A stretch of DNA of 64,000 bases. Origin: Diphasiastrum complanatum. Taxonomy: Eukaryota; Streptophyta; Lycopodiopsida; Lycopodiales; Lycopodiaceae. This document shows positions 29,641 through 41,938 of this stretch, in pieces. The DNA lies in contig CM055100.1 of NCBI GenBank assembly GCA_029204225.1, forward strand, positions 63,433,141 to 63,497,140. Direction: 5' to 3'. Every line of letters begins with the position of its first letter. Positions within the stretch are counted from its first letter, which is position 1. The notes below the pieces were generated by a model. The model searched no databases, was not told the origin of the DNA, and saw nothing but the letters and a program-made list of their open reading frames with translations. Position numbers and translations under genes: made by a program.

Positions 29641-32373
29641 TATGATAGCTCTGCGGGCATAATAGCCCCTCCAAAAAGAAGAAATTAAATAACTAACCAA
29701 TATCAACAACACAAACACGAGGTTAACTAAACAAACAGACTAACTCTAGTTAGATCAGGGCCACTGCCACTTTCTTCTATCCTCTATCATCCATAATCGT
29801 CGTCGTTTTCGTCTTTTTTGCTCTCTCCTCTCGTCTCCCGGCTCGTCCCCTCCCTCCATTTCTGTTGCACTCGTGCGCGATCCTCACCCTGCCTGCCTGT
29901 CTTTCATCGTTGATTTCCGCTTCCGCTGCCCACTTTTTCTGCGTTTTATGCCAAGCCAGTCAGTGCTGCAGCTTCTCAATGGTTGCTGCTTCAATTAGGT
30001 CTGTGGCGGACCTGTGCAATCAATGCAAGCGCGGGTGAGGCGGTGCCTGTTCTGAGTTTGATCATTTGTGAGGTCGAAGACTGGTAATAGATAGATGATA
30101 AGACCGTATTTGCAAGGTAGAAGTAAGCAGCAACTCGGGGTTTATTGGAGCCAAGGTATTTTGTGATCGTGTTGCGGCCAAACAGTCTTGAATGAGCCAT
30201 TTCTCATGGTGCAGCAGCATGCAGCTGCGTGAGCTGCGGAAATTATTGAGGTACCCGAGAGCGTGAACCTGCGGCCTCAATTTTCTTGTTAGAATCTTTT
30301 GGCAGGACTAGCAAGTTGGAAACCTAGGGTTGATTTTTGCAGCTGGCTGAAGATAACGCCGACTGGCTGATTAACCTTTTGAAAAACCTTTGAATTTGTC
30401 ATTTTTTGACCTATATCTCCATTCAGCTGTTGCGGGAACGGCTGGACGTTCAAGGGATCATACATGTTTGCCATGAGTGGCTGCTCAAATACGACAGATT
30501 ACAATTGTTTGCAGGTCATCCTTTCTACTTTCAACAATCAAAACTGATGAGTCGTATGTTATTAATTTATTGCCGCAATGGCTTGTATTCCTTCTCGGTC
30601 TGTTGCAACAAATTGTTCTCCTTTGAATGGGCTTTCTGGCGCTATTTAGAGTAGAATGGAGTATCTTGTTAGCTCATAGCTATAAATGACTTCATCCCCT
30701 AATGTTTGGGCTGTGAGACAAGTGGATAGCAAGCAAGCAATGTCCCTTTGTGATCTAATTGTGTTCGGCAATTTCTTAAAGTTGCATCCTATTCCGCATC
30801 TATTTTCATCGTTCATTTCCGAGTATGACTTTAAACCTTGGTTGGAAAGAAATTATTATCTTAATGGTTATATTTGAATCAATTCGATCTCCAATCTTAT
30901 GTTCTAGCTTGAAGTGAGTGGAACTTAAGCTATAGAAATGTTTATCTAATAGTTTGAGAAGGCATCTAGACCTCGCCATGCCTATCATCCTAAACTAATG
31001 ACTAACAAATGCTAGCTTGTCTCCAAAGTGCAAATAGAAGTCTTGATTGGTTGCTAGGTGTAACCGATCCTTGGTGGACCATAAATTAATGGTGAAACTG
31101 CAGAAATGGTATGCATAATTTTCAATGCATTCTCCACAGTGTGTTGCAAGTAGTGATGAGAATTGTTCTTGGCTTGGATATGAAAATTTATCGAACTCAA
31201 AAGCTTTTGAAATAAAGACGTTGGTTCCATAGACCAAGTGAAACACCAAAATTTCAAGCACAAAAAAAGAGTATCAATTTCGTATATGCATTTAGAGGCT
31301 TTCAAGGTTGTCATCTTTCTCACATCCCCACACACTAGCCACACCACACAATCAATTAACCCATATTGACATGAAGACACTTGACTTTCTAACTTAGATT
31401 ATGAAGTAAAAAAACTTTCTATGAAATTGAAGGGTTGAACATTGCACATTTCCTTTGCTAGCTCAGATATAATTCTAGACATAAGATTTGTAGATTTTTT
31501 TTTGTATTGACGAACATGCAGTTTTGATCCGAGACCTTTGTCCAAGTTATGGCCAACTGTTTTGCTTGTGCTCATTATTTACATGTAAAGTGGTGCATTT
31601 TGCTCACTAGCTATGTTATTGAGTTAAGTTTTGAGCAGGCTAAAGTGATGAATTGTAATTTTGTAAGTTTTCTCTTGAGGAAAAGGGATTTCATTTAATA
31701 GGCTTTGCTCTTAAGTGTTATCCTTCATCACAACCTAGTCAGCCTTCACCTTTGGAGAAGGAATAAACTTTCTCATGGGCGCTGACGAAGTGAGTACGGA
31801 CGCCATAAGACTTGGTCCATGCTTTGCATGATGAAGTTGATGGTCTAAGACTTTATGGTTGGACTTCATAGGCTAAAAGATTGCACATCTTCTTTGTTAT
31901 GTTGAGTATTATCCTAGATGTAACATGCAATATCTATCAAATTAAAGGCTCAAGCATATGAAAGTATTAGGCAAGTTCAAGAGGCAATTACACAATGTTC
32001 ACGAGAATAATTCCTTTGCTTGAGGTTAGGTTTATAGCAAGCAAAAGATAACCATGTCTTATGTTGTTATCGATGAGTCTTGACATAAGTTTGCTACATA
32101 TGAATATGGAGTTCGGAGCAATCCAAGACCACATCTTTTAACATTCTTTTATCATTATACAATGTTGTTTGATAAAGAATAGCTTCCATTTTCAAGGATA
32201 CATTATCGAATCAGTCATGCAAGATATTCAACCTTGTATTGTGCAATTTGTGGTCTAGTAAGATTTACAGTATTGAACCAGGAAAAAATCGGCAAATCGG
32301 TTTTTGGTTTTTTTTTTTTCAAGGGGATTTTATTTGTAGCCTTATGTTATGTGCTTTTCTACTGTTTAGATCA
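29641..32373. other. Unassigned sequence; CT/GC-rich leader-like block at 29.78-30.06 kb
   Basis: Most is featureless. The block 29780-30060 differs from its surroundings: pyrimidine-rich, then GC-rich, with an ATG at 29979 opening 18 codons up to a possible donor GG|GTGAGG. It could be the first exon or leader of a plus-strand gene, conceivably PP4R3, or a dead promoter. Its phase does not fit the PP4R3 coding exon at 44392. A dispersed repeat copy lies at 31785-31915. Confidence 0.3.
31785..31915. repeat. Dispersed repeat shared with 2935-3065
   Basis: The two places share GCATGATGAAGTTGA, a TGGACT-CATA word and AAGATTGCACATCT at similar spacings. One copy is in the GSK3 leader intron, the other in unassigned sequence. 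No coding content or termini visible. Confidence 0.7.
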
Positions 32374-33049
32374 CAATGTCAATCAGTATTTCCTCAAAAC
32401 GTGTTTCGAACGCTGAAACACGTTCGAAATGGGACGTACGAAACGACCCCGTCTCGAAACGCCGTTTCTGTGTTCGAAACGATTGGAAAAAAAAACAATT
32501 TTTTTTTTTCTGAAACTGTGCCATAAGCTTTGTAGTATGTATTGGGAATGGGCATGAACAGATTCTCACAACCTAATAACCTATCCATGATAATATCAAT
32601 AATTGACTGAGGAAAGTGAACATAGTCACCATACACAGCTTCTCCTCTTGAAATTGCATTCTAATTTCTCTAGAGCATTCTCATGAAATTGGATGTATCT
32701 ACTTGTTGCTAGACTGTCTATAAGCTTTGTAGTATGTACTGGCAATGGGCATGAACAGATTCTTGCAACCTAACAACCTATCCATGACAGTATCAATAAT
32801 TGATTGAGAAAAGTGACCATAGTCACCATACACAGCTTCTCCTCTTGAAATTGCATTCTCTAGAGCATTCTCATGAAATTGGATGTATCTACTTGTTACT
32901 AGACTGACATCTGTAAACCCCAAAAACCCTCAAAAACACATTTTCAAAAAGAAAAAACCTATTTTTTTTTCCCCTTTCGAACCTGAACTAGATGTTTCAA
33001 ACGCGTTTCAAATGCGTTTCGACGTACAAAACGCGCCCATGAAACATTG
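32374..33049. mobile_element. Inverted-repeat element carrying a duplicated coding-like segment
   Basis: The outer ends read CAATGTCAATCAG and (reverse) CAATGTTTCATGG. Each arm next has clustered GTTTC/GAAAC words (left about 32398-32490, right about 32985-33045), then A/T homopolymers. Between the arms lies a duplicated segment with a coding-like frame on the minus strand. The plan is that of a non-autonomous DNA element that captured foreign sequence. No clean target duplication was found (TTAGATCA versus ATGTAGAT), so the exact ends are uncertain. Confidence 0.45.
32523..32905 (-). repeat. Tandem duplication of about 190 bp with exon-like coding content
   Basis: The units start near 32523 and 32713. 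The higher-coordinate copy reads on the minus strand SRYIQFHENALENAISRGE and on through RLLGCKNLFMPI without a stop, just after an acceptor-like GGTTTACAG. The other copy has a small insertion and a shifted frame. I do not recognise the protein. It looks like a host exon with part of its intron, captured and then duplicated. Confidence 0.65.
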
Positions 33050-34240
33050 ATGTAGATTATAATTAATCAATGATCAAGAACTCCCGACACCTATTGTACA
33101 TAACTCCCAAGTCCCACCTATTGTCATGATTCATGCTGCATTGTACATCGATGGTCAAGATTCAAGGGTCATGTAACGTCCCTCGACATTGTCTCGACTC
33201 TCTTGTCTAATGCTGATTATTGATAAGTAATGATCAATCCGAAATCTTAATAGTGCTCTAGATTCTAATTCATGTTTCATTCATAAATCTTATTCTAGTT
33301 CAAAATGTATGTTTTTATGCTTGGTTAGAGTTTTCTTTTGAAGTTTGTGAAGCTCGAGTGGCACACTTAATTTAGGGAGAAAGCAGTCCCGTTTCAAAAT
33401 GTTTTGAATAGGTTTTTTTTTGTTTTCGTTTAAAAAAAAAATCCAATTTTTCTATGGCGCTATACAATCTACATTGTAACCTCTCCCTTAATGGCTATTT
33501 AGTTTTTAGTGACACTTGACAGACCTTTTAAAACTTCTCAGAATTTTTTTACATAATGCTTTTGTGAAGATATTTGCAACTTCATTGTTGGTGTCACAAT
33601 TCCGTAGCTTGATGTAGTCGTACTAAACCGAAATTCCTAGCTCAAACACGGAAAATTTTGAAATTGATTTTCTTTTGTGTCACTATAGTCATGTAATAAA
33701 TCATGTCATTGTCATTTGTTCACACCCTAAACCTTAGGTTATTGCAATGTCTTGTAACTAATAACTATGATTTATTGTATGTTGTGAATGTAGTCAGCCT
33801 ACTACTGTGTTGTCAAGTTCCAACAGTGGTAATGGTAGTGAAAGTTGGACTTACGTGTTCGGCTTTTATGCAATTTTGACTCCTAAACAGAGATATTGTT
33901 ATAAAATCTCATCCTTAGTCAAGGTGAGACAAGACCCTCACAAGCATCTCCATCACTGCCTCAGTCATCATCGAATCCCTTCTATTACATAGATTCAAAA
34001 GGAAAAATTATAATAGATCAGGGGGGGAGTTGTTATTGATAGATTGCATCATTTATGAAATCATTATTTTGGAGATAGAATGTGTACACAATGGGCTGAA
34101 GAATTTGCTGATCTAAAATTGCGGATTGTTAATACCCTTCATGAGTATTTTCACAAGAAATGGAATTTGACACAAAATAAATAAATAAACACGAGGTTGT
34201 GGATAAGACATCATTGAGATTCAATGCAATGATGTTAAAT
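33050..34240. other. Unassigned sequence
   Basis: No gene recognised. A further GTTTC-rich patch with T- and A-runs at about 33385-33465 may be a single arm of another motif island. Confidence 0.35.
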
Positions 34241-34275
34241 AGAAGAAAGAAAGAAAGAAAGAAAGCTTTATTAAT

Positions 34276-34304
34276 GTCTTTTCCATGCCAAAGGCATATA
34301 AGAC
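34276..34304 (-). other. LINE 3'-terminal hairpin
   Basis: Coding-strand reading: GTCTT, AT, ATGCC, TTT loop, GGCAT, GGAA, AAGAC, then ATTAATAAAG. Outer stem GTCTT/AAGAC and inner stem ATGCC/GGCAT are perfectly complementary. The same plan occurs at 43050-43079 and 58421-58450. Confidence 0.8.
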
Positions 34305-34434
34305 TAATGAAGTACATGTCAAGTATGTGGTAACCATGGGAGCGTATAAAAACGTCTCCAAAACTGCAAAAAGAAAAAACATCTAGTACAAATTAAGACA
34401 GATAGTCCTATGTATCCATGTCAAGCTATAAGGA

Positions 34435-37400
34435 CTATGCTGAAATTGCTAGTGCTGTGCTGGTGCTGTAGAAAGATGTAATGCGAGCCGCAACACTAGA
34501 AGGCACTGGAGCCTGATGGCGTCGTCTATGAGTATGAGCACGGGCATGTGTAGTAGTACGTCTCTGTGTGGAATCTTTGGTGATCCTGGTGATAACGCGA
34601 TGGTGGGACGTACATTGTCTTTGATCTCTGTGGGCATGTAGGCGGCTATCATCCTCATTGTCGTCATAATCCTCATCCTCATGCACTAAATCATATGATC
34701 TCTGCCTAGTGAAGAAGGAAGTAATCAATGGCTGTGAGGTAAAATGTGAGGTAAAATGCTGGGATGTCCCGGATAGATCTCTCCGTAATATGAACATCTG
34801 GCGTACCATTAGAGCGACACATCGTGGGTCCTCATGGGCTATGAGAGAGCGTAGAGTGGTAGGTATGTCTCAGAATAAGCAATGATATCGCCCTTTGATC
34901 TCATAGTATACAGGGCATCTAAAGATAAAATGCTCCTCAGACTCCACCTCACCTAAAGAGCATACCGGGCAAATCCGCTCCTTTCTAGGAATACCATAAA
35001 ATCTCCCAGTCTCAATAGCTAGCTGATGAGACGACACCCTGAGCTGTCCCAAAGTGAATCTGAGGCAATGTGATAGACCCGAGCCCAAGTAGCATGGCAT
35101 GACCGGGGTTCCTGATGCATCCAGCTCCAAAAAGTGAGTCCGGTAGAAAGCTGGCTTAACCCCTAATTGGTTATGCCGAGTCCGCTCTAGATATGCGTGA
35201 TAGAGGAATCGTCTGATATACTCATGGGTGCCCGAGAGAAGTGCTGTGATGGAGATACCAAATGACTCTAGTAAGAGGTGCGATGCCTGAGAGAACCATG
35301 ATAATCTGTAGCCCTGACCATGAAGACTCTGTGGGGAGGACAACGCAATCTGTATGTATCGTCTGTCTATATCTGGTAATGCCTGGACCCTCTGTATGGA
35401 GGTAATGAGCTGAAGAGCTGCCTGGATCTGTATAGGTGGAACCGCAAACTCGGCCAGGAGAATCTCATGTGGTACAGAAGGCTTCGCTCGGATCAGCCGA
35501 GCTAGCATGGTGGTCTGTAATCGTGAAAGACTAGCCCAGTGTACCTATACACCATGCCTCTGCCGCATAAAGAGCCGTCGGGGTAACAATGGTATCAAAG
35601 AGCCGACACTTGCTTCGAGCATCATGAATGGACTTCCGGAAACAAAATCTCTCTAGCTGAACAAGGGAGGCATGTCCCTTACCCAATCGGGTGGTGGCGG
35701 CCTGTCTCATGCTAAAAGTAGGACCCGAGAAAAGGATCCCCAAGTATGTGTATGAAGCGACCACCTCTAGAACCTGCCCATCAAGAGTAAGCTCCTGTCG
35801 CTGCATGAATGCTCGAGAAGCGTTGAAGACCATGACCTTGGTCTTCCCAATGTTCACCCCTAGGCCCCATCTGGTGCAGAATTCCTGTAGGCAATCTAAC
35901 TGTCGCTGTAGACCCTCTCTGGTAGGTGAGACCAGTACCACATCATCGGCATAAAGGAGGATAGCAATCAAGATGTCCCCAATCCTGCAACCAGCGCCAC
36001 TGCACGTGTAATGACTCTCTCCAACTCATCAATATACAAGCCAAAGAGGACTGGTGAGAGGGAGCAACCTTGTTTTACCCCAATAGTGCTCCAAATGTGA
36101 TCGGAATAGCCACTGCTATGCCGGAAACATCCCAGGACACGCTCATAAAGTGCCATCACAGCAAGAATGATGTCGGTGGAGAAGCCGAGGTCTCGGAGTC
36201 TCTGGATGAGTAGCGAGCGAGGAACAGAATCAAAGGCTTTCGTGAAGTCCACAAAACAGCAGTAAACCCTCTCTCTCCTATGCTTAGCCTCCTCAATCAA
36301 GGTCCGTAGTGTGAAGATGTGATATGTGGTAGAGTGATGGGCTCGAAAACCCGCCTGACCCATAGCATGTAGTCTCCTAGTCTCTGCCTCTGAGCTCACA
36401 ACAGACTGAAGTATAGTATCATATAGCTTTGCCAGGACATGTCCAATCATGATGGTGCAGTAGTTACTCGGAATCATGGGGTCACCATTCTTATGGATGG
36501 GGTGGATAATGTTAGTGCACCAGGACGATGGGAAACAACAACGGAGTTAAGAAGGGTAGCTGTGGTGGGAGCGAGTAGGTCAGAGGCATGAGAAAGGAGT
36601 TCAGACTCAAGATCTTCAATATCTCTGGCCTTGTGGGACTTCATTTTCTTAATGGCTGCAAGTACCATGTCAGATGTAAAGAAAGAGAACTCAGATGGTC
36701 GCGGGGATATAGAGATAGGTGGGTCGGTAGGGATAGTATACAAGCTAGTAGCATAAGCAGTCCAAATGCGGAGGTCCTCCAAGAGAGGTGGCGGAGAGCG
36801 CGGAATGAACTCACGCCAAAAAGCGCCCGAGGAGGAACTGAAAAGAAGGTCAATAAGACGTTTCCCTTTAGAATCATCATAGGAACGCTTCTTACGGCGG
36901 AGAACACGATGATAGGAGCATTGGGAAGATCGAAGTAGATGTGGGGCATGGGTATGTGAGTAGGTTACTGACTGATGAAGAGAATGGCACTCGGTATCGT
37001 ACCATGGGGGGTGCAGTGGTCGGGGTGTGCGTCGAGTCTTTTTGGGATGGGGTTTTGTGGGGAAGGTTAGTGATGCAGCTGAGTGGAGTGAGGTGGTGAG
37101 AAAGGTGGCCTGGATGTCGACTAGACTGTCATGAGGAAAGGAGTGCAAAAGTGAAGCCAGGTACTGCTGGTATAGTGGCATGTAAGTGGGATCAAATGTG
37201 TACTTGGGTGCTCGGGTAAGCATGGGTAATGAAGATGGAGGAGTAGGTCGAAGGTGGCCAATATCGAAGGAGAGAAATGAGTGATCAGAAAGGGTGGTGG
37301 GGGAAATGTGGAAGTCAGAGACTATGGGTATAAAGGATGGTGACCCCATGCGATAGTCAACGACACTATGTCCTCCACTGTGAGGGTGACATGTATAACT

Positions 37401-38111
37401 GTCTGAATGTGGCCAGCAGGGTAAGCCATTATAAATGGCTAGCTCATGTGCCTCTCCAAATTGCAATAAGTACTCACCATATGGAGTAGTAGGTCCCGAA
37501 CTATCTGCGGAAGTCCTGGTAACTCCAACCATATCACTGTCAAGGGCACGAACACGCAGCTGATCCGTGGTGTCGAAGAACTCCATCTGTCTCGATGATG
37601 TCCGGACATTAAAATCCCCTGTGAGGAGAATATGCCCACGCTCTGAGAATCTGATAATATCTAGTGAGAGATCCTGATATGGAGATCCAATACCCTCAGC
37701 AAAAGATGAAGACTCTGGTGGAAAGTAACATGCTGCAATAAAAACATCTCTATCCAAACCGATATCATGACCCACGATGCGAGTCCAAATATAGCGAGCC
37801 TGCTCGTCATGTCCGACGAAGTCCATACTCGAGTGAAGAGACTCTCTGTACAAGCAGGCTACCCCACCTGAACCTCGACCACTGGCAGACCTAGTTTCTC
37901 GTCGGAATACTGAGTCCCATCTATATCCAAGAAAACAAGGAAGTCCTCGCTCCGGGCTCTCATGTGTCTCCATGAAGAATAATATATCTCTGCTTGTAAT
38001 AAAATCAACAAGGTCTCCGGTAGAAGAAGAGGAATGTATGCCCGCACAGTTCCACACTCCAATCCGAAGGTGGTGTGGATGGGGCCCCAAGGTGCTCCCA
38101 ACCCCGGGCAC
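34435..38111 (-). pseudogene. LINE ORF2: endonuclease, reverse transcriptase, CCHC knuckle
   Basis: The endonuclease (38090 to about 37230) shows WNCAG, METHE, TGDFN, VDYRMGSP and LSDHSF, so the apurinic-endonuclease catalytic set is present. The reverse transcriptase follows with [36 protein letters not shown] and LYADDVVLV. The C-terminal knuckle is ICPVCSL...EEHFIFRC. Frameshifts near 36530, 36000 and 35545 and a TGA in place of an arginine codon near 34878 break it. The last open segment (34809-34435) is an acidic then Arg/His-rich tail. The protein would nick the target and copy the element RNA into the gap. Confidence 0.92.
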
Positions 38112-38120
38112 CCCAAATCC

Positions 38121-39541
38121 TTAACTATGGGAACCATCACGAGCGCTATCCAAACGGCGCACCCGTCCATCTCTGTATATAATACGTATGCCTGACTCCC
38201 TAGCCTTCTGAAAGGCCTTACGCCTCTCCTCTACCTGGATATAGGTGAGATCATCATCCATGTATATAGTGGTACCCCGTAGTTTGGCTCTACATCGTAA
38301 GGCCTCTCTACGGCTGGCTAGGGATGTGAAGCGGATGATCAATGTAGCTGCATCTCTGGTGGTCCTCCAGGCGGTGTCTAACCCATCTGTCCCATGTCCA
38401 AGGGTGGTCTCGAAAAATCTCGTAGCTTCGGCCATGGCATCCTACGTATCTGGTATCCCGCGAACTCTGATATTATGAGCTTTTTGTTTCCGTGACCGTT
38501 CTTCCGAGATGGTGGCTGAGATGACTGAAGAAATGGTAGCACTAGGCTTGGTGCCCTTCTTCAATACTGCTGCCCATGAAAGGGTTTCTTCTTTGTGCTG
38601 TTCAATCTTATTTTCGAGCTCCCGTATCATGGTGGTAGTAGATTTTGAGGCAGCAACCTGTTTAGTACTAATCACTTGTTCCAATGTGGCAACTTTGGAC
38701 TCCAACACGTTCTTTTCTTTGAGCAGAGAGACCAAAATACCCTTTAGCTATGAGAGCTCTTTTTTCAGAAGCTGGAAATCGGCTTTCAGTTGGTCGACTT
38801 CCCATGAGGAGAAAAGCTCGGTGGACTTTGAGGGAGTGTATGGGATCGGAGGAGCTATAGCTGGTTGGGAGATGGGAATAGGAAGGAGGCCGTTAGGAAT
38901 TGCTTGATCGATCGGATTTGAATTCAACAAAAGGGAGGCCTTGGAGGTAGCATCGAGGGGGTGGGATGAGGCAGTAGCTGAGATGGCAGCTGAGGTGGCA
39001 TCAACATCATAAGCAGCTGATGTGCCAGCAGCATCAGAGGCAGCTGCGGTGGCAACAACTAAAATGGCAGCATCTGAGGTGGTTTCTGTGGTAGCAGTAG
39101 CGAGGGGGGGCAGGTTAGCAGCATCAGCAGCTGAGCAAGTAGCTGAGGTAGCGCTAGCAAGGGGAGGGGGTAGGTCAACACTCTCAGCAAGGGCTGAGGA
39201 AGCAATATCCACGAGGGCACCAACGAAGGGGGGGGGGGGGGTACATCAGTAAGAGCAGCGAGGGGGTGGGCAGTAGCGAGGAGGTCAGCATCGGGGGGAG
39301 GTGGAGAGCCAGCAACAATGGAGGGGAGTGAGGTGTCAGCGAGGGGGGGTGAGGAGACAGTGAGAGGGGGTGAGATGGCAGGGGAGGGACGAGGGGGAGT
39401 GGGTGTTTTTTTCCGAGGAGGCATGAAGGCAGTAGTGGAGCAATGGCAGTAGGGCAGTAGGGCGATGGCGGTAGGGTGATGGCCAGCAGGGTAAGCATGA
39501 GAGAGAGAGGGAGGCGATGGAGACAAAGGTCCAAACCTCAT
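38121..39541 (-). pseudogene. LINE ORF1: Pro/Ala-rich leader, coiled coil, RNA-binding-like domain
   Basis: Successive minus-strand frames: a Pro/Ser-rich start (39541-39059), an Ala/Thr-rich segment (39212-38748), a heptad-like helix LLKEKNVLESKVATLEQVIS (38735 on), and a domain reading NIRVRGIPDT, then FTSLASRREALRCRAKLRG and DDLTYIQVEERRKAF (38470-38160). That order resembles L1 ORF1p: coiled coil, RRM-like, C-terminal domain. Two in-frame stops break it. ORF1p coats the element RNA in a particle. The long G-runs on the plus strand at 39227-39241 lie in the Pro-rich part. Confidence 0.75.
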
Positions 39542-39590
39542 TGGTGTTTGAAACTCGATTGGAATAAAGTGAAAGTTGAGAAAACAATCA

Positions 39591-41085
39591 CCAGAAATAA
39601 AAAGTCAAAAAATATTATCGTAGCTAGGATGCAAGGAATGGGCAATTCTTAAATGGGATGGAGTGGAAGGAGAGGCTTGCAAGCAAGCATAGTAATTCAG
39701 TCTACACTCTAATATCTTGTCTTTTAAATATTGATAAATCATTTAGGTTTTTGTTTTTTTAACATGACATTATTAAACCCTAAATCACATGTGATAGATG
39801 GCAGGACTATGGACAGCTCCCCACTAAAAGCACAACTTTGCATATGGAGAGTCATAATGCATTAGTGGGTAAGTTGACTAGTGAAGGTTACCCTCCATAA
39901 GTGAGTTATTTTGCAATATATAGGCATATCTTATGTGTATTTTATTTTAGCCCTAAATCCTAATTCTTGTTTTGTTTCTTTGTGTTCATGCAAAGTGGAT
40001 GTCGAGGATTAGATTTAGGCTAGCATTAGATTGGATATACCATATGTAATTATATTAGATTACAGAGACTACAACAGCAATACTTTTGTAATTCAAAAGA
40101 AAATTCTTGTTTTTTTCTTTGTGAAATGCATTTTGTAATATTGAATTATGACATGTAATATGTGTAATGTGGTTTTGATATTTGACATATATGAATAATG
40201 TTCATTGATTAACGTAGAATATCTGTCGAAGTTTGCATGGCTATCACAGGCGCCTCATTATTTGCACTCTTCATGGTTGTCTACGTACCTACCCAAATAT
40301 TCTACTAAGTTAAATTAATGTTTTCACTTCTAAGCAACTGTCTGAATCTCGATAGTTTAATTCGATCCTTATAGTTTTTCATTATTTTTCTTTTGATTGG
40401 GGAGACAAGTTTGGGCTCACTTCTGCTACCCTATGGAATTATGTCACACCTCCCAACATGAAAAACTTGAAATAACCCTTAAGTCTTTTATGTCATACTC
40501 AGAGGTCTTAAGGTGCAAGGTACATTTGATTCTTGCAAGATATGCAAGAAATGCTGCAAGTGGCCAAAGAAAGCATTAAAATCACTCAAGATAGTGCTTA
40601 GCTTTATGCTAACTACGGTCGTTTACCTTAAGAATTTGAGGTCAGAACCTAGGTGTATCTTTAAACCTCTAAAGATTCTAAGGTCGTTTGAATTGAGAAA
40701 TGTTATGAGTTAGTTATCTCCTTGATGTAGCGATCTTTTCAAGGTTGTCAAGAAAATCACTATATTATTTAGCGATTAGATTTGATAGTTGGAGTTGGGA
40801 TTTGTTATGTATTCCATGTAAGTCATTTAAAAGAGTGACTTAGTAGAAAAAAATAACCTTATTTCTGAAGGTAAATTAGTTGAGTTGGAAGACTTGACCA
40901 CCTTTGTACCACTGGTGCTAGAAAAGATTGTGAATGTTTGGTGACACTACTCAAGACACCGAATGGTCTTTCAATTTTTGATTCATTGGAAAGGAAAATC
41001 AAATGATGAGGATAGTTGGTAGAGGGAAGACTGCTTACTACTGAACTTTCCTAATTTGCTCCCTTTAGGAGAGGGCTCTTAACAC
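39591..41085. other. Unassigned sequence
   Basis: AT-rich, with no coding frame or repeat family recognised. It includes whatever target sequence flanks the LINE 5' end. Confidence 0.35.
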
Positions 41086-41241
41086 GAGTCATCACAAAAT
41101 GTGCACAAAAGTGTGCATTTCAAGCACTTATTAAAAATCATCTCTCATTAACTATGATGTGATAGAGTCATCACAAAATGCGCACGAAAGTGTGCATTTC
41201 AAGCACTTATTCAAAAAATCATCTCTCATTAACTATGATGA
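41086..41241. repeat. Two tandem copies of a unit of about 79 bp
   Basis: The unit begins GAGTCATCACAAAATG at 41086 and again at 41165, with a few substitutions and small gaps. Each copy contains GCAC-AAAAGTGTGC, a short inverted repeat that recurs at 42085-42110 beside a run of GCAC repeats. Confidence 0.9.
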
Positions 41242-41426
41242 ATCGCATCAAATTCTTTCACATGTGTGTTCTTCATATATACATTTACCAATTAAAAAAT
41301 TTGAGACCTTCATTTTGAGCAACTTATATGTAAGATATGATGTGTCAAACATGTGGGTGTATTGATGAAACTTCAAGATTCTCATATATGGGACTACATT
41401 ATTGTATTTTGCATTCAATTTTTTTG

Positions 41427-41938
41427 TGTGTCTCTTAAAAATCTTATATGATTATAGAAACATGCCTATAAAAAAAAATTTGAATTTTGAGGTTTATAGA
41501 GATAGATACGTGCATCCAAAGTTATCCATTTAAAGTGTTGATAAAAATCACCAAAACTGGAAGTATCATATTTGATTGTATGACACCATGATTTAAACAA
41601 TATCTTTTTGGGTTGTCTACTTTAAAAAGTATTATATCTCCATAGAAACATCTCTCTCAATTTTTTTTCAATTTGGAGTTACATAGAGATAGATATTGTG
41701 CATCTAAAGTTACCCATGCCAAGTGCTGAAAAGTGTTGAAAATTATTGAAAGGTGCTAAAAAGTTGCAACTCTTTTGGAGGTGCTTTTTACAACCCTTTC
41801 TCTGGCTATCTACTTTAAAAAATCCTATATGACCATAGAAATACGTCTATAAAAAAAATTAAATCTGGAGTCCTATAGAGATATACATGTGCACCTAAAG
41901 GTACCCATGTGAAGTGCTGAAAATTGAAGTTTTTTGGG
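41427..41938. repeat. Three diverged tandem units of about 190 bp, satellite-like
   Basis: Units at about 41427-41613, 41614-41806 and 41807-41938 share the order CTACTTTAAAAA, TATATG-CCATAGAAA, a run of A or T, TATAGAGATAGATA, GTGCATCTAAAGTTACCCAT and AAGTGCTGAAAA. The last unit is incomplete. No coding potential; this could be an old satellite trace. Confidence 0.75.

Larger units (their letters stand above)
34241..39590 (-). mobile_element. Nearly full-length LINE (non-LTR retrotransposon), inactive
   Basis: About 5.3 kb on the minus strand: an ORF1 region (39541-38121), ORF2 (38111-34435), a 3' UTR, a terminal hairpin (34304-34276), ATTAATAAAG and a (CTTT)n tail (34265-34241). The domain order is that of plant L1-type LINEs. 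It is the most complete member of a family with five other pieces in this window (42.6, 54.4, 57.1, 58.4 and 62.2 kb). A target duplication could not be identified. Confidence 0.9.

Noticed and set aside
29979-30034. A coding first exon in frame with PP4R3
   Set aside because: The exon would end with two bases of a codon, and the PP4R3 exon at 44392 needs one, so the phases do not fit. Kept only as a possible leader.
39022-39252. Ala/Val-rich plus-strand frame
   Set aside because: Antisense of the Ala/Pro-rich part of LINE ORF1.
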